From NCBI RefSeq assembly GCF_011764565.1, contig NZ_AP022871.1, positions 1-64,000 of the forward strand: 64,000 nucleotides of DNA, given 5' to 3'. The stretch comes from Phytohabitans suffuscus (lineage in GTDB: Bacteria; Actinomycetota; Actinomycetes; Mycobacteriales; Micromonosporaceae). How positions within the stretch are numbered: position 1 is the first letter of the stretch; each line of letters opens with the position of its first letter. The notes under the pieces are model-generated. The model ran no database searches and was not told where the DNA came from. It saw nothing but the letters and a program-made list of their open reading frames with translations. Both the position numbers and the translations under genes were made by a program. Positions 1 to 9,354 of the stretch are shown piece after piece.

Positions 1-236
1 CGTGACCGCCTCCACGATCGGGCCGGGCGCGAGCGGGTCGAAGCCCAGGTCGGCGCCGCCGGCCGCGACCTCGACCGCGCCGCCGGAGCGCACGGTCACC
101 ACGGCGCGGTCGCAGCCGGGCATGGTGCGTACGATCCGGGCGACGAAACGGTCCAGCGTGGCGCCGAAGTCGTCCGCCTCGACCAGGCGGGTGACCTCGG
201 CCAGCTCCCCGCCACCGTGATCAGGTCTTCAGTCAC
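1..236 (-). CDS. Partial GAF-domain (sensor-like) protein, N-terminal part, frame break near 207-210
   Basis: Only the N-terminal part is present; the gene runs off the left edge. On the minus strand the frame reads GELAEVTRLVEADDFGAT, then MPGCDRAVVTVRSGGAVEV, which resembles the start of GAF sensor domains found in actinobacterial ANTAR or phosphatase-type regulators. The frame has an in-frame stop just upstream of GELAEV. One base added to the C run at 207-210 joins it to a GTG start at 236 (VTEDLITVAGELAEV). No clear ribosome binding site is visible. The family call rests on a short stretch, so the specific function is unknown. Confidence 0.45.
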
Positions 237-425
237 CCGCACAGTGTGCCGGTTCGCGGCCGCCGGGCGGGGTACGGCCCCACAGCGTGCGCGCGGTGGC
301 TAGACTGCGATCCGCTCACGGTTACGAAGTCAGCTGTGTGCCCCTTGTCGAATCCGCCGGATCGACCGCCTTCCGTTGCCGCCTGGGCACCGGCTGTGGT
401 CACGGCGCGACCGTGGAGGCGGCTG

Positions 426-833
426 ATGACCGAGCACACGCCCACCTATCCGCGCCCGCGTGGCAGCCCGGAGCGCGCCGAGCTCGCCATCCACCGCCGC
501 GAGCCGGCCGCCGGGGTGAGCGTGGTCAGCGTCGCCGGTGAGGTCGACCTGGCGACCGAGGACGCGTTCCGGCAGGCGCTCGTGGCGGCCGCCGCCGACC
601 CGGGCACGGCGCTGCTGGTGTGCGACCTGACCAAGGTCACCTACCTGGCCTGCGGCGGAATGTCCGTGCTGGTCGAGGTCCGCAACCTGCTGGACCGGCG
701 GCGGGCGGCGCTCCGGGTGGTGGCGACCCGGTCGCTGCCACGGCGGTTGCTCACCGTGACCGGCCTGGCGGAACATCTGGGGTTATGCGCCGATTTGACC
801 GAAGCCTTCTCCGCGAGGGACACCTACCCGTGA
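426..833 (+). CDS. STAS-domain protein (anti-sigma factor antagonist-like)
   Basis: A 135-residue protein with one STAS domain. It has the typical beta-strand SVVSVAGEVDLATEDAF near residues 31-47 and the LLVCDLTKVTYLACGGMSVL strand-turn-helix near residues 61-80. In the SpoIIAA/RsbV family this turn normally reads D-S-S-G and the serine is phosphorylated by a partner anti-sigma kinase. Here it reads A-C-G-G, so no phosphorylatable serine is present at that point. The protein may bind a partner without the usual phospho-switch. ATG 426 is chosen because the domain begins soon after; the open frame extends further upstream without homology. No cognate kinase or sigma factor gene is seen nearby. 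Confidence 0.75.
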   Translation: MTEHTPTYPRPRGSPERAELAIHRREPAAGVSVVSVAGEVDLATEDAFRQALVAAAADPGTALLVCDLTKVTYLACGGMSVLVEVRNLLDRRRAALRVVATRSLPRRLLTVTGLAEHLGLCADLTEAFSARDTYP

Positions 834-961
834 GCGGCGACCGGAAGCCGGGCGCAGACCAGGCGGCCGGCGTCCACGGCGCACCCCGAGCGCACGGCCA
901 CCCGCATCGCCGCAGGCGCCCGGATCATCTCGATGGTCGCCGCACTGCCGGCGTTCCTCGT

Positions 962-981
962 CGACGTCCCCGCGGACGTCG
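962..981. terminator. Inverted repeat between convergent genes
   Basis: CGACGTCC and GGACGTCG form an 8-bp perfect stem with a CCGC loop. It lies between the STAS gene ending at 833 and the convergent ADP-ribosylglycohydrolase gene ending at 1043. There is no clear T-tract. It could serve as a terminator for either gene. I see nothing else in 834-1042. Confidence 0.4.
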
Positions 982-1042
982 CGGTAGCCCAAATCTCTAG
1001 ATCATGACGAGTACGAACCGGCGGGTCCCGGCGCGACCGCCC

Positions 1043-1978
1043 TCACTCGATCGGTGGCCTTACCGCGACCTGAGCTGCCGTGGCTCCCGGTGCGCGCAGC
1101 CCGTCGGGCAGCGGTTCCCGCCGTTCCAGCCATGCCGCCGGGATCCCGTCCGTGCCGGTGTGGGCGGCGACGATGCCGCCCACGATGGCCGCGGTGGTGT
1201 CCACGTCGCCGCCGGCCTCGACGCAGGCGTGAATCGCCGCCGGATAGTCGTCCAGCCAGGTGGCGGCCGTCCACAGGGCAAACGGCACCGTGTCGAAGGC
1301 CAGTACCTGCGAGCCGTTGCCAAGCTCGTAGGCGGCCTCGGCCACGCTCACGCCCAGCAGGCGCCTGGCCCGGACGACCCCGCTCATGACCTGCCCGTCG
1401 ACGAGGTGGGCCAGCACGATGTCGAGCAGCTCCACCGGATCGGGCCGGTTGCCGGTCAGCCGGGCCCACCCCGCCTCGGCCGCGGCGACCGCTACCGCGA
1501 CCGCCCCCAGAACGGCTTCGCGATGGGTGTGGGTGACCTCCGCCGAGCGGAAGGCCTGCAGCGCGGCGGTGCGGCTGTCGCCGGCGTGGAAGGCACCCAG
1601 CGGGGCCACCCGCATCGCCGCGCCGTTGCCCATCGACCCCTGACCGCCGAACGCCGCCGCGGCGGCCTCCCGCCACGCCGCGCCGCGGCGGATCTGCCCG
1701 AGCAGGACCACCGCGCCACCGCCATACCCGCGGTAGGGCTCGAAGTTCTCGGCGAACCGTGCGGCCAGCCGGTCCTGGTCGATGCCGCCCCGGCCCCGCA
1801 ACTCATCGACGATCGAGCACGCCATCTCGGTATCGTCGGTCCACTGCCACGGCGCGTCCGGCAGGCGCCCTTCGCGCAGAGCGGAATGGTCCGATCCGGG
1901 AACGAAGAACTGGGCGCCCAGAGCGTCGCCCACCGACAGTCCATCAAGGCTTTCGAAACACAGATCCAACATGGTCAT
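1043..1978 (-). CDS. ADP-ribosylglycohydrolase family protein (DraG-like)
   Basis: A 311-residue protein of the ADP-ribosyl-glycohydrolase fold, which removes ADP-ribose from proteins or small molecules using two metal ions. The motifs are in the expected order: GDALGA near residue 17, the metal-binding WTDDTEM near 46, GNGAAMRVAPLG near 117, and GGDVDTTAAIVGG near 253 with the second set of metal ligands. Length is usual for the family. The protein is probably cytoplasmic, as no signal peptide is seen. ATG 1978 and ATG 1972 both lack a strong ribosome binding site. The substrate cannot be read from sequence. Confidence 0.88.
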   Translation of the reverse strand: MTMLDLCFESLDGLSVGDALGAQFFVPGSDHSALREGRLPDAPWQWTDDTEMACSIVDELRGRGGIDQDRLAARFAENFEPYRGYGGGAVVLLGQIRRGAAWREAAAAAFGGQGSMGNGAAMRVAPLGAFHAGDSRTAALQAFRSAEVTHTHREAVLGAVAVAVAAAEAGWARLTGNRPDPVELLDIVLAHLVDGQVMSGVVRARRLLGVSVAEAAYELGNGSQVLAFDTVPFALWTAATWLDDYPAAIHACVEAGGDVDTTAAIVGGIVAAHTGTDGIPAAWLERREPLPDGLRAPGATAAQVAVRPPIE

Positions 1979-2068
1979 GTTGTGTTGGATCCTGCCAGAC
2001 GCGCCGGGCGCTGGGAAGGGGCCGGCCGGTGCGCGCTATGGCCGCACGGCAGGTTGTCGTTCACGATC

Positions 2069-2097
2069 GGCGGGCTCGGTTTGGTGTCGAGCCCGCC
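2069..2097 (-). terminator. Strong hairpin after the GH62 gene
   Basis: GGCGGGCTCG (2069-2078) and CGAGCCCGCC (2088-2097) form a perfect 10-bp stem with a 9-nt loop. It starts 14 nt after the stop of the minus-strand CBM2-GH62 gene, where a terminator of the GH30-GH62 unit is expected. No U-tract follows, as is common in high-GC actinomycetes. Confidence 0.6.
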
Positions 2098-2110
2098 GTT
2101 TGGTGTGTGT

Positions 2111-3517
2111 TTAGCGTTGGTGGGTGAGGAGGGCGGGTCGGTAGGGCAGGAGGCCGTAGTCGCCGTTGGTGTTGGGGTTGCGTCCTTGGTAGAGCAGTTG
2201 GAGGTTGCAGGGGTTGATGGTCATGGTTTGGTCGGGGTTGGTGCGGATGAGTTCGCCGTGGCTGATGTCGTTGGTCCAGGTGGCGCCGCTGTTGGTTTTG
2301 CCGGCGAAGGGGTTGGTTTCGGTGGCGGCTTGTGGTGTCCAGGTGCCGCCGAGGTTGGTGGTGGTGAAGGAGCGGAAGTAGCGGCCTTGGGTGCCGATGG
2401 CTTCGACGAGCATGAGGTATCGGTTTTGGTTTTGGAGTTTGTAGACCTGGACGGCTTCGAAGAGGTTGTTGGTGGTGTCGGTCATGATGATGGTGGATGA
2501 GGTGCCGAAGCTGGCGGGGAAGTTGCCGATGGGCATGCTGGCGCGGTAGATGCGGCCGTTGTCGCCGGCGAAGAACAGGTACATGGTGGTGTTGTCGCCG
2601 ATGAGTGCCTGGTCGATGGGTCCGGTGTTGGAGCCGGTGATGGTGCCGGAGAAGAGGGTTTGGTGTGGCGACCAGGAGTTGACGTTGGTGGGGTCGGTGG
2701 AGGTGCGGTAGGAGAAGGCGGGGCCGCCCCATTGGTAGGCCAGGATCCAGATGTTGCGTGGGGCGAAGTAGAACAGGGTGGGTGCGACGGCGGAGAAGGG
2801 CATCTGGTTCTGGCTGGTGGAGGCCATGTCGGTCCAGTTGGTGAACAGGCCGAAGCTCATCGAGCCCCAGGATGTTCCGGTGTCGTGGGTGGTGGCGTAG
2901 ACCAGTTGCCCGCCGTTGTAGGGGGCGTGCGTGAAGTCCTTGAGCGAGACCCATCCCGACCTCGGGTTCGCCAGCGAACCCGTCGACGTCCACCGGTAGC
3001 TCGACGGAAGGTCACACGTACCCGTCGGCGGCGGCGGCGTCGTCGGACTCGTCGTGGGGCTCGTCGTGGGCGCGGTGGTCGGTGCGGTGGTCGGCGAGAC
3101 GCCACCGGTGCACGCGACTCCGTTCAGGGCGAAACTGGTCGGCGCCGGGTTGCTGCCGGTCCACGAACCGTTGAAACCGAACGACATCGTGCCGTTGGTC
3201 GCGACCGAACCGTTGTAGCTCACGTTCCTCGCGGTCACCGCCGAACCGCTCTGCGTCAACGACGTGTTCCACGCCTGCGTCACCGTCTGCCCGGCGCCGA
3301 ACGACCACGTCAACGTCCAGCTGGTCAACGGATCGCCCAGGTTAGTGAACGTCACGTTGGCGCCGAACCCGCCCGGCCACTGCGACGACACGGCATAGTT
3401 GACCGAACAGCCGGCGGCCGCGGCACCGGCCGGCAACGCCACGACAACGGCCGCCGACGCCAGCAACGCGACGCCGGCCGACGCCAGGCCGGCATCGATC
3501 GCTCTGGATCTAGTCAT
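2111..3517 (-). CDS. Secreted CBM2-GH62 alpha-L-arabinofuranosidase
   Basis: A 468-residue secreted enzyme expected to remove arabinose side chains from arabinoxylan. Layout: signal peptide (about 1-36, ending GAAAA), family 2 carbohydrate-binding module (about 37-135, [11 protein letters not shown] to LNGVACTGG), a Thr/Pro linker, then a GH62 domain from about residue 165 to the end. GH62 signatures include the strand with [20 protein letters not shown] and the glutamate in [12 protein letters not shown] 3517 is preferred over the upstream ATG 3568 because AGGAG lies 8 nt before it. The stop of the upstream GH30 gene is 51 nt away, so the two probably form one transcript. The catalytic part has a G-poor coding strand (heavy use of ACC, CAC, AAC, CAA), unlike the CBM part. 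Confidence 0.9.
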   Translation of the reverse strand: MTRSRAIDAGLASAGVALLASAAVVVALPAGAAAAGCSVNYAVSSQWPGGFGANVTFTNLGDPLTSWTLTWSFGAGQTVTQAWNTSLTQSGSAVTARNVSYNGSVATNGTMSFGFNGSWTGSNPAPTSFALNGVACTGGVSPTTAPTTAPTTSPTTSPTTPPPPTGTCDLPSSYRWTSTGSLANPRSGWVSLKDFTHAPYNGGQLVYATTHDTGTSWGSMSFGLFTNWTDMASTSQNQMPFSAVAPTLFYFAPRNIWILAYQWGGPAFSYRTSTDPTNVNSWSPHQTLFSGTITGSNTGPIDQALIGDNTTMYLFFAGDNGRIYRASMPIGNFPASFGTSSTIIMTDTTNNLFEAVQVYKLQNQNRYLMLVEAIGTQGRYFRSFTTTNLGGTWTPQAATETNPFAGKTNSGATWTNDISHGELIRTNPDQTMTINPCNLQLLYQGRNPNTNGDYGLLPYRPALLTHQR

Positions 3518-3568
3518 GAACCATACTCCTAATGGGAACGACGGTCGGAACATTCGCGAAATGGTCAT

Positions 3569-5290
3569 TCAGAGGGTGAACACGACCGTGGAGATGCTGC
3601 GCGGGCCCACGTTGACGGTGACCTGCCCTCCGTTCACGGTGGTCGGCTGGCTGGCCGCATTGGCGTTCTGCGAGGTGAGGTAGTGCTCCGCTCCGGTGAC
3701 GTTCTGCGGCGCCTGGATCACGGCGTCGTTAACCGCGCTGGTCGACCGGTTGAGGATCACCAGCGTGATCTTTCCGCCGCCCTGGTAGGCGGTCACCTCC
3801 AGCGGCGACGCCTTGGAGCTCTTCGTCAGGGCGACCCGCTGGTAGCCCGGGCGGACGTACTTGGCGTACTGCGAGAACGCGTAGCCACGCTTCAGCGGAG
3901 CCCCGGCGGTGGTGCCGTAGGCCGCCTCGCCGTCCCCGATGAAGGAGTAGAAGCGCTTGCCGTACCACCAGATGTAGGCGCTCCAGTTGGATTCCATCGA
4001 CCGGTGCACCGTGCGCATGATGTCGTCGAGTGTCTCGTTCCAGACCGCCTGGTTGCTGGGATTGCCCCAGATGTTGGAGCCGCTGCCGTCGGCCTCGTGG
4101 TAGTTCCATTCGGTCATCCACACCGGCTTGTTGTACTGCTCGGCCAACGGGTACGACCTCAGGCGGCCCGAGGCCTCGGTGCCGTACAGGTGGCCGCCGA
4201 TGTAGCCGATGTTGTTCCGGGCGGTCGCGTCGTTCAGCGTCGGATCGGTGTAGGTGTAGTTCAGGTTCACCGCCTCGGCGACCATCAGCCTGGTGTTCTG
4301 CACCCTCGCACCCTGGTCGCGTACGAAGTTTCGAAGCTCGGTGCCGTTCCAGTCCATCGAGTCGTAGTCCGGGTGCCAGTCCGGCTCGTTCTGCACCGAG
4401 GTGACGTCGATGGTCACGCCCTGGTTGCGCATGTACTGGACGTAGCTGTTCAGGTGGTTCGCGTAGTCGTCGTAGTACTCGGTCCGCAGCTTGCCGCCGT
4501 TGATCCGGCTGTTGTTCGTCTTCCAGGCCGCCGGCGCCGTCCACGGCGACGCGAGGACCTTCACGCCCGACCCGTACGACTTGGCCGTCCGCAAGGCGTT
4601 CACCTGAGTCGACCACTCACTGGAGACCGGCGAGATGCCGGTACGGACGATCGACAGGCCGAACTGGTTGGCGCCGAGCCCGACCAGCGTCTGCGTCTCC
4701 GCCGTCGACCAGGCGCTGCCCCAGATCGACACCGCGGCCCCGAAACCGTCGATCGTCTGGTACCTGGTGGCGGCGTTCACCGTGATGTCCGCCGTGGCGG
4801 GCGGTGTGGTCGGTCCCGTGGTGGGCGGCGTGGTGGGCGGGGTGGTCGGCGACGTGGGTGGAGTGGTCGGCGCCGTGCCACCGGTGCACGCCACCCCGTT
4901 CAGCGCGAAGCTGGTCGGGGCGGGGTTGCTGCCGGTCCACGAGCCGTTGAAGCCGAACGAGACCGTGCCGTTGGTCGCGATGGGCCCGTTGTAGCTGACG
5001 TTCCTGGCGGTTACCGCGGCACCGCTCTGGGTGAGCGTGGTGTTCCATGCCTGCGTGACGGTCTGGCCGGCACTGTAGGACCAGGTCAGCGTCCAGCCCG
5101 TGAGCGGGTCACCGAGGTTGGTGATGGCGACGTTGGCACCGAAGCCACCCTGCCATTGCGACGACACGGTGTAGCTCACCGAGCAACCGGCGGCCGCAGC
5201 CCCGGCCGGCGCCACAGCGGCCGCGGCCGATGCCAGCACGACCGCACCGGCCGACACCAAGGCGGCACTGAACACTCTGAGTTTCCTCAT
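3569..5290 (-). CDS. Secreted CBM2-GH30 xylanase (glucuronoxylanase type)
   Basis: A 573-residue secreted glycoside hydrolase. Layout: signal peptide (about 1-34), CBM2 (about 35-135), Thr/Pro linker (about 140-165), then a GH30 barrel plus C-terminal beta-sandwich. The barrel starts at ITVNAATRYQTIDGFG. It carries the acid/base glutamate in SVQNEPDW and the nucleophile glutamate in WMTEWNYH. Features such as YIWWYGKRFYSFIGDG fit the bacterial glucuronoxylanase-like subfamily 8, though subfamily was not tested. The start is supported by GGAGA six nt before ATG 5290. First gene of a likely GH30-GH62 transcript that attacks the arabinoglucuronoxylan backbone and its side chains. Its CBM2 is almost the same protein sequence as that of the GH62 neighbour. 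Confidence 0.9.
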   Translation of the reverse strand: MRKLRVFSAALVSAGAVVLASAAAAVAPAGAAAAGCSVSYTVSSQWQGGFGANVAITNLGDPLTGWTLTWSYSAGQTVTQAWNTTLTQSGAAVTARNVSYNGPIATNGTVSFGFNGSWTGSNPAPTSFALNGVACTGGTAPTTPPTSPTTPPTTPPTTGPTTPPATADITVNAATRYQTIDGFGAAVSIWGSAWSTAETQTLVGLGANQFGLSIVRTGISPVSSEWSTQVNALRTAKSYGSGVKVLASPWTAPAAWKTNNSRINGGKLRTEYYDDYANHLNSYVQYMRNQGVTIDVTSVQNEPDWHPDYDSMDWNGTELRNFVRDQGARVQNTRLMVAEAVNLNYTYTDPTLNDATARNNIGYIGGHLYGTEASGRLRSYPLAEQYNKPVWMTEWNYHEADGSGSNIWGNPSNQAVWNETLDDIMRTVHRSMESNWSAYIWWYGKRFYSFIGDGEAAYGTTAGAPLKRGYAFSQYAKYVRPGYQRVALTKSSKASPLEVTAYQGGGKITLVILNRSTSAVNDAVIQAPQNVTGAEHYLTSQNANAASQPTTVNGGQVTVNVGPRSISTVVFTL

Positions 5291-5559
5291 AAAACGTCTC
5301 CTGAAATGGGGATGCCGGATTACGGCCCCGATCTGACACGCGCATCGGGTGGAGGACAGCTGCTCTCAACGGCCGTGGGTGCCCGTTTCCCCGACCGCGC
5401 CCGACTCCAAGACACTTAACATTGTCGATCTAAGCGACCGGCCTAACAAGGCATGGAAAAAAGACGGCATGGAGCCGCACCACGAAAGACGCCTGGAGCC
5501 AGAATCTTCAGGTGCGTCCGGCTCCATGCCCGGCACCCGGCACATGCACACGCCGCGAA

Positions 5560-5594
5560 GCCCGTGCCCTCCCGGTCACCGGAAGGGCACGGGC
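5560..5594 (-). terminator. Hairpin downstream of the GH43 unit
   Basis: GCCCGTGCCCT (5560-5570) pairs perfectly with AGGGCACGGGC (5584-5594), and the inner CCGGT/ACCGG extends the pairing. It sits just beyond the end of the minus-strand GH43 remnant at 5601, so it probably ends transcription from the GH43-CBM42 promoter. The remaining 5291-5559 is the upstream region of the GH30 gene; I see no confident operator there. Confidence 0.65.
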
Positions 5595-5600
5595 GGAAAG

Positions 5601-5842
5601 TCACCACCGGGTGTCGAAAGCCACCTGCGACGTCACGCTCTGGATCGGCCCGTTCGACGACGCCGCGCGTCCGGTGACGGCGAGCGATCGGCTACCGCTG
5701 GCGGCGCCGTTGAGCTGCCACCAGTTGAGACCGAACGCGGCGCCCTTGACCTTGATGTAATGGTCGGGATCGTGCCGTTGGCGTTGCAGGTGAACCGCTC
5801 CACCGCCACCGAACGGGTGAAACCACCACCACCGGGCCGGGC
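5601..5842 (-). pseudogene. Remnant of a GH43-type (CBM6-like?) glycoside hydrolase gene
   Basis: Directly after the GH43-CBM42 stop the minus strand encodes RSVAVERFTCNANGTIPT, which resembles the C-terminal end of GH43 catalytic domains. In another frame it continues as DHYIKVKGAAFGLNWWQL and ends at SQVAFDTRW and a stop at 5601. The YIKVKG stretch resembles the C-terminal half of CBM6-type modules. No start, signal peptide or catalytic region is present. It looks like the scar of a deleted hydrolase gene whose end fused to its neighbour. A short fragment supports the assignment, so it is tentative. Confidence 0.45.
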
Positions 5843-7227
5843 TCAGGGGGTGATGCGGAAGGTGGCGTCCTGCCGGTCGCTCGCACTGGACGAGGCGCTG
5901 AGCGGGTCGATGCGCAGCAGGTAGTTGGCGTGGCGCAGGTACCGGTCGGGGAAGTTGTACGAGCGCAACGAGGTCCACGCGGCGTCGGCCAGCCCGGCGG
6001 TGCGGTAGAAGGTGGCGTCGGCGCGGAAGGTGGCGGTGCCGTTGTTGGCCTCGAGCCGGATCGCGTAGTTGAAGTGCCGCAGGAAGTTGCCGGGCCGGTT
6101 CACCGACTCGAACGAGACACCGGCCGAGTCGGCCAGGCCCGGCACCATGCGCCACAGCTGGTCCTGGTACGGGTCGAACGGGTACGGGTCGATCCGGCCG
6201 ACGCTGTTCGCGTGGCGCACGAAGTAGTCGGGCAGGTTGGAGGACTTGAGGCGTACCCAGTTCGGGTTGCCCCAACGCGAGACGAGTCCGTTGTACTCCG
6301 CGTCGGTGATCCCGACGATGGAGCCGTGCTTGGCGTTCAGCGGCGGGGTGTAGTCGCGCTGGTTGAGCGGCGTCCACGAGTTGCCGCCGATGTTGGGCGT
6401 GCTCCAGATGTAGTAGTCGGCGTTGACCGGGCTGAACGAGTCGCCCCACAGCCGCCAGCCACTGCCCTCGTTGTTCTTGACCAGCAGCGGAGCCTCGATG
6501 GCGTTGCCCATCCGCAGTCCGCCGGTGTAGGTGGTGAAGCTGTTCGGCGCGCCGGTGCTGGAACGCGCGCCGTACAGCAGCCCGTTGGCCAGGTTCTTGT
6601 AGTACAGGTGGGTGGTTCCGCCGTCCACCACGATGTCGCCGTCGAGCACCCCGAAGCCAGGGCTGAAGAACACCTGCTGGGCGGTGACGTTCACGAAGTC
6701 GGTGGTGTAGTTGACCATCAGCACGTCTCCCCCGCTGTTGCACGAGTAGACGATGCCGTACTGGCCACGGGAGGCGTCCCAGAAGGCCGTCGGCGCCCAG
6801 GTGTGGGCGTTGAGGGTGTGCATCCGGATCCGGCGGTACCCGGTGAAGCTGGTCAGGTTCGTCGAGTCCCACACGTGCAGGTACTGGCTGTTCTGGCCGA
6901 AGTTGGTGCCCCTCAGGTCGGTGGCCAGTACCACGTAGGTGCCGTCCTGCTTGCGGAACAGGAACGGGTCCCGCAGCCCTGCTGGCCGGCGGTCGGCGTC
7001 ACGACGGGGTTGTTCTGGTTGAGTGGTGTCCAGTTCAGACCGTCCCGGCTCACCGCCAGGTGCAGGCCGTAGTCCGCTCCCTGGAAGTCCGGTGTCTCGG
7101 TGAAGTAGGACATCACGTAGGCGGTGTTCGCCGCCCACGCCACGCCGGGTAGTCCGGCCACGGAGGCGGCCGAGAGCGCACCGGACGCGGCCGCGGCCTT
7201 GATGAGGGCTCGGCGAGCGAGAACCAT
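5843..7227 (-). CDS. Secreted GH43-family arabinanase/arabinosidase with C-terminal CBM42 (frame break near 6978)
   Basis: A 461-residue protein once one base is restored in the C run at 6977-6979. The N-terminal part reads ...VTPTAGQQG and continues in the other frame as LRDPFLFRKQDGTYVV. The N-terminus ARRALIKAAAASG...GVAWA looks like a twin-arginine (Tat) signal. The catalytic part (about 35-300) is a GH43-like five-bladed propeller with AYVMSYF, RDPFLFR, the HTWAPTAFWD segment and the glutamate in MGNAIEAPLLVK. From about residue 320, RLKSSNLPDYFVRHAN starts an AbfB/CBM42 arabinose-binding trefoil. Exact substrate is uncertain. The operator-like palindrome at 7301-7314 lies 74 nt upstream of the start. 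Confidence 0.82.
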
Positions 7228-7300
7228 TGCTCCGACCTTTCTCGACAGTTCACTGTGGATGGTGACCGAATCGGTGTCCCTGACAGGGGCGTCTGGCGGA

Positions 7301-7314
7301 TGTTAGCGTTAACA
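7301..7314. promoter_or_regulatory. Palindromic operator-like site TGTTAGCGTTAACA upstream of GH43-CBM42
   Basis: A 14-bp near-perfect palindrome (TGTTA-GCGT-TAACA) in the 331-bp divergent region between the GH43 gene (start 7227, minus) and the GH27 gene (plus). Similar sites occur at 7538, 13575 and 13609, all upstream of glycoside hydrolase genes. The CG-centred half-site pattern is typical of LacI-family sugar regulators. The regulator itself is not in the window. Confidence 0.6.
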
Positions 7315-7537
7315 GGACCTTGCGGGCGCGATGCATGGAGGTGTGCGCTTGCGAGTCCGCCCGCCGGATGGACCCGGGGCCCGCTCACATGGACTCTGGT
7401 CGATGACCGCGACGCCCGTCAAGATGTGTCGGCCATGTTTCGCGAAAGTAGGGTCAGGCCACCGACCCCTCCACCCCGCAGTGCGAATTGAGGCACTTGA
7501 ATGTGACGGCGAAGTTTCGTAGCATCGGGTCCGAAAA

Positions 7538-7551
7538 TGTTGTCGCTAACA
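7538..7551. promoter_or_regulatory. Operator-like site TGTTGTCGCTAACA just upstream of GH27
   Basis: Same motif family as 7301-7314 (matches TGTTNNCGNTAACA), ending 7 nt before the first possible GH27 start. A repressor here would block translation-proximal transcription. Apart from these two sites, 7228-7558 contains a stretch at 7387-7450 that resembles 13601-13660, upstream of the CBM13-GH43 gene. Confidence 0.55.
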
Positions 7552-7558
7552 TTCGTGG

Positions 7559-9218
7559 GTGGAGGAGGCGACCGCGCGGCACGTCAGTGGAGCCAGGCGG
7601 TGGATGGCGGCCGTCGCGGCGGTGTCGCTGCTCACCTGCGCCGCCGTCGCCCTGCGGTCGGGCACCGCCCAGGCGCTGAACAACGGCGTCGCCCGCACCC
7701 CACCGATGGGGTGGAACTCGTGGAACACGTTCGGCTGCGATATCAACGAGGCGCTGATCCGGCAGCAGGCCGACGCGCTCGTCTCCAGCGGCATGCGTGA
7801 CCTCGGCTACCAGTACGTGGTCGTCGACGACTGCTGGTTCAACCCCAACCGCGACTCGGCCGGCAACCTGCAGGGCGACCCGTCCCGCTTCCCGTCCGGG
7901 ATGAAGGCGCTCGGCGACTACCTGCACGCCCGCGGGCTGAAGTTCGGCATCTACCAGGTCCCGGTCGACCGGACCTGCGCGCAGTACTTCGGCGCCTACC
8001 CGGGCGCCACCGGCAGCCAGGGACACGAAGCGCAGGACGCGCGGCAGTTCGCGGCGTGGGGTGTCGACTACCTCAAGTACGACTGGTGCTCGCCGAGCGG
8101 CACCATCGACGAGCAGGTCGCCACGTTCGCCAGGATGCGCGACGCCCTCGCCGCCACCGGCCGGCCGATCGTCTACAGCATCAACCCCAACAGCATCCAC
8201 GCCAAGACCGGCCCGCTGCGCAACTGGGGCGACGTGGCCAACATGTGGCGTACCACAGAGGACATCACCAACGCGTGGAACACCGGGCAGACCAACGGCT
8301 ACCCGATGGGCGTGCAGAACATCGTCGACGTCAACGCGCCTCTTTCCGGCTACGCCGGGCCGGCCAGTTCAACGACCCCGACATGATGGAGGTCGGCAAC
8401 GGCGGCATGACCGACACCGAGACGCGCAGCCACTTCGCCCTCTGGGCCATCATGGCCGCGCCGCTGATCGCCGGCAACGACCTGCGCTCCATGTCCACCC
8501 AGACGCTTACCATCCTGCGCAACCAGAACCTCGTCGCGATCAACCAGGACAGCCTCGCCCTGCAAGCCACCCAGGTCGCCGGCGACAGTACCCGCCGCGT
8601 CCTGGCCAAGCGACTGGCCGACGGCGACGTCGCGGTCGCGCTGTTCAACCAGAGCGGGTCCACCACCACGGTCTCCACCACCGCCGCGGCGATCGGCAAG
8701 AGCGGCAGCTCGTTCACCCTGCGCGACGCCTGGACGGACGCCACCACCAGCACCTCCGGCAGCATCTCCGCCAGCGTCCCCGCGCACGGCACCGTCGTCT
8801 ACCGGGTCAGCGGCGGCGGCACGACCACCCCGCCCCCAGCACCACCAGCACGCTGGTCAGCACGGCGTCCGGCCGCTGCCTGGACGTGCCGCAGAGCAAC
8901 ACCGCCAACGGCACCCAACCGATCATCTGGGACTGCAACGGTGCCGCCAACCAACGCTGGACGGTCAGCGGCCAGAGTATCCAGGCCCTCGGCAAGTGCC
9001 TCGACGCACCGATCAACGCCGCCGCCGGTGCCCGGACGCAGCTGTGGGACTGCAACGGCGGCGCCAACCAGCAGTGGACGTTCAACGCCAACGGGACCAT
9101 CAGCGGCAACCAGTCCGGCCTGTGCCTCGACGTGAACGGTGCGGCGACCGCCAACGGCGCCACCGTCATCCTCTGGACCTGCACCGCCGCCACCAACCAG
9201 CGCTGGACCCAGCGGTAG
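7559..9218 (+). CDS. Secreted GH27 alpha-galactosidase with C-terminal CBM13 (two frame breaks)
   Basis: A 553-residue protein after one base is restored near 8356-8365 (YAGP|GQFNDPDMM) and one in the C run at 8833-8837 (TTPPP|STTSTLVS). The hydrophobic N-terminus AAVAAVSLLTCAAVALRSG...AQA is a signal peptide. The GH27 domain starts at NNGVARTPPMGWNSWNTFGC. It holds the nucleophile aspartate in YLKYDWC and the acid/base aspartate in FNDPDMMEVGN. After a beta-sandwich and a short linker, a ricin-type CBM13 follows with QxW repeats (NQRWTV, NQQWTF, NQRWTQ). Expected to release terminal alpha-galactose from galactomannan or oligosaccharides. The start is uncertain: GTG 7559 lacks a ribosome binding site, and ATG 7604 is an alternative. 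Confidence 0.85.
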
Positions 9219-9354
9219 CGGGCGCCAGGGCCACCTCACGGCATCTGGAGCCATGCGCTCCGGTTATGCGTGGCCTGACGAACCCGCAGTGGTGCTGATG
9301 GATCTGTTCCTCCAGGATCGACTCGGGAAGACCAATACCTGAGGTGGGGTACGG

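Noticed and set aside
3683..5419. Long plus-strand open frame opposite the GH30 gene
   Set aside because: Antisense to a gene with signal peptide, CBM2 and both GH30 catalytic glutamates; low-complexity translation without motifs.
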